A stretch of 5,801 bases of DNA from an uncultured Clostridia bacterium. GTDB lineage: Bacteria; Bacillota; Clostridia; Oscillospirales; CAG-272. The position numbers and the translations under genes were made by a program. The notes beneath the pieces were generated by a model that ran no database searches, was not told where the DNA came from, and was given only the letters and a program-made list of their open reading frames with translations. Numbering within the stretch: the first letter of the stretch is position 1; the number at the start of each line of letters is the position of its first letter. Positions 5,757 through 5,801 of the stretch are shown here, one piece after another. The stretch covers positions 1 through 5,801 of the forward strand of contig CAMGGT010000072.1 of assembly GCA_946055715.1 (NCBI GenBank), written 5' to 3'.

Positions 5757-5801
5757 TTAAGAGTATTGATAAATGCCACCGACAAGTCCCTTCGGCAGAG
5801 C
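5757..5801 (-). CDS. Possible 3' end of a minus-strand gene (partial)
   Basis: Reading the minus strand from the window edge, 14 codons (ALPKGLVGGIYQYS) run to a TAA stop at 5759-5757. The peptide has a natural-looking composition, and the stop falls just before the repeat-rich zone begins, as expected if a convergent gene ends here. Fourteen codons are too few to name a family, and the other two minus frames are also open here, so this is only a hint. Confidence 0.2.
   Translation of the reverse strand, partial: ALPKGLVGGIYQYS

Noticed and set aside
5579..5785. A 68-codon minus-strand frame
   Set aside because: It runs straight through the REP-like element and the C-run. Its peptide (LSLQLSLSLS, PPLRGPPSPP) is a translated repeat, not a gene.

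Overview
The window most likely comes from a gut-type, moderately high-GC member of the Clostridia (Oscillospiraceae/Ruminococcaceae-like). Several things point that way. The coding regions strongly prefer G or C at the third codon position (GGC, GCC, ACC, CTG). The genes have Gram-positive style Shine-Dalgarno sites. The exported proteins have a Big-2/NodB/GLUG composition and a Thr/Pro-rich lipoprotein stalk. The intergenic DNA is littered with GGGGCTGTCGCA / TGCGACAGCCCC inverted repeats and an ACCGCGAAGCGGT-type palindromic repeat, which I associate from memory with that group. No taxonomic marker gene is present, so this is inference.

Layout. (1) Positions 1-1134 contain no convincing gene. 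They hold two promoter-like sites (210-239 and 697-725), a cluster of TTTGC/GCAAA palindromes, a very stable hairpin (468-502) that buries a consensus ribosome-binding site, and a GC-rich stretch with an imperfect 33-bp direct repeat (1001-1109) next to the first gene. (2) Positions 1135-4410 encode a 1091-residue secreted protein: signal peptide, Big-2-like Ig domain, polysaccharide-deacetylase (NodB/CE4) domain, beta-rich middle, a GLUG-repeat beta-helix and an unrecognised, probably helical C-terminal tail. (3) Positions 4412-5257 encode a 281-residue lipoprotein with a long Thr/Pro/Ser/Gly stalk and an unrecognised beta-rich domain. It starts one base after the stop of the first gene, so the two form a tight operon. 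(4) Positions 5258-5801 are a repeat-dense intergenic region. It has a degenerate hairpin, a strong intrinsic terminator, two copies of a 49-bp repeat, a larger hairpin element and a REP-like palindromic element. The last 45 bases may be the 3' end of a gene on the minus strand.

How the genes work together (inference). Both products leave the cytoplasm. The first carries a carbohydrate-esterase-type domain plus Ig and beta-helix modules typical of surface or extracellular proteins, but no LPXTG or SLH anchor is visible. The second is tethered to the membrane by lipidation and displayed on a flexible stalk. A surface glycan-modifying or glycan-binding pair is the simplest reading, with the lipoprotein as a possible membrane-bound partner of the unanchored enzyme. 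Substrate and mutual interaction cannot be read from sequence.
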